A stretch of 56,555 nt of DNA, from the NCBI RefSeq assembly GCF_009728735.1, contig NZ_CP024636.1, forward strand, positions 1,622,961 through 1,679,515. Direction: 5' to 3'. This document shows positions 56,481-56,555 of this stretch, in pieces (positions within the stretch are counted from its first letter, which is position 1; each line of letters starts with the position of its first letter). Position numbers and translations under genes: made by a program. The notes beneath the pieces were generated by a model that was not told the origin of the DNA, ran no database searches, and worked only from the letters and a program-made list of their open reading frames with translations. Source of the DNA: Pantoea phytobeneficialis. Lineage in GTDB: Bacteria; Pseudomonadota; Gammaproteobacteria; Enterobacterales; Enterobacteriaceae.

Positions 56481-56555
56481 ATGATTTATCTCGGTATTGA
56501 TGTCAGTAAAAACAAACTCGACCTCTGCCTGTTGCCCGGCAACGGGAAAAAGAAA
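56481..56555 (+). CDS. IS110-family transposase (DEDD recombinase), N-terminal fragment
   Basis: The first 25 codons are visible. They read MIYLGIDVSKNKLDLCLLPG and then a Lys-rich tail. GIDVSKNKLD is the conserved first strand of the DEDD/RuvC-like domain, with the first catalytic Asp. GGGAG lies upstream of the ATG. Truncation is by the window edge. Confidence 0.85.
   Translation, partial: MIYLGIDVSKNKLDLCLLPGNGKKK

Larger units (their letters stand above)
56281..56555 (+). mobile_element. IS110-family insertion sequence, left end only
   Basis: An intact transposase start at 56481 is preceded by about 190-200 bases of non-coding, structured DNA, the usual layout of the left end of IS110-group elements. 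These lack terminal inverted repeats, so the exact boundary (placed near 56281) is uncertain. The element runs off the window. Confidence 0.7.

Noticed and set aside
1..56555. CRISPR arrays, tRNA or rRNA genes, prophage or toxin-antitoxin modules
   Set aside because: Intergenic gaps were read on both strands; no regularly spaced repeats, cloverleaf-capable segments, phage genes or recognisable toxin-antitoxin pairs were seen. The AriR-like and small unknown genes are solitary.

Overview
The window looks like a chromosomal stretch from an Erwiniaceae member, most likely Pantoea or a close relative. This is inferred, not proven. The right half (33.4-56.2 kb) follows the Escherichia coli order clsC-opgC-opgGH-yceK-msyB-lpxL-trhO-yceI-yceJ-solA-bssS-dinI-pyrC-yceB-grxB-mdtH-rimJ-yceH-mviM-murJ, but the proteins diverge at the level expected between families of Enterobacterales. 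mdtG, ymdB and yceO are missing from their E. coli positions. Both ends of the window lie inside insertion sequences: an IS2-like IS3-family end at the left and an IS110-family start at the right. This suggests a contig bounded by repeats.

Layout. 0-8 kb: IS end, an AT-rich regulatory gap and a 2.4-kaa BapA-like surface adhesin with 14 Ig-like modules, an FG-GAP-like region and a type-I-secretion-like C-terminus. 8-10.4 kb: SulP anion transporter and a YmgB/AriR-like biofilm or acid-stress protein with an unusual promoter-terminator leader. 10.4-15 kb: a complete tripartite drug-efflux operon (MarR regulator, 14-TM MFS pump, HlyD/EmrA adaptor, NodT outer-membrane factor). 15.2-15.6 kb: an unknown lipoprotein. 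15.8-29.2 kb: a 16-gene aryl polyene pigment cluster, apeC to apeR, almost every junction overlapping, with no ammonia lyase or methyltransferase. 29.4-33.2 kb: a Fur-controlled TonB siderophore receptor, two tiny membrane proteins and a GH1-like glycosidase with a Gln at the acid/base position. 33.4-56.2 kb: the conserved core listed above. 56.25 kb to the end: a REP-like repeat followed by the left end and first 25 codons of an IS110-family element, with a structured segment placed where bridge RNAs are encoded.

Themes. Much of the content concerns the cell envelope and biofilm: adhesin, AriR-like and BssS biofilm regulators, aryl polyene lipid, osmoregulated periplasmic glucan synthesis (OpgGHC), cardiolipin synthase, lipid A acyltransferase and the lipid II flippase MurJ. 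Regulatory sites readable in the DNA include a Fur box, a LexA box before dinI, a PurR box plus CTP-sensing leader before pyrC, a palindromic operator at the efflux operon and a MerR-type dyad overlapping the ymgB-like promoter. A family of REP-like palindromes with a GCGCGAT core punctuates the intergenic regions.
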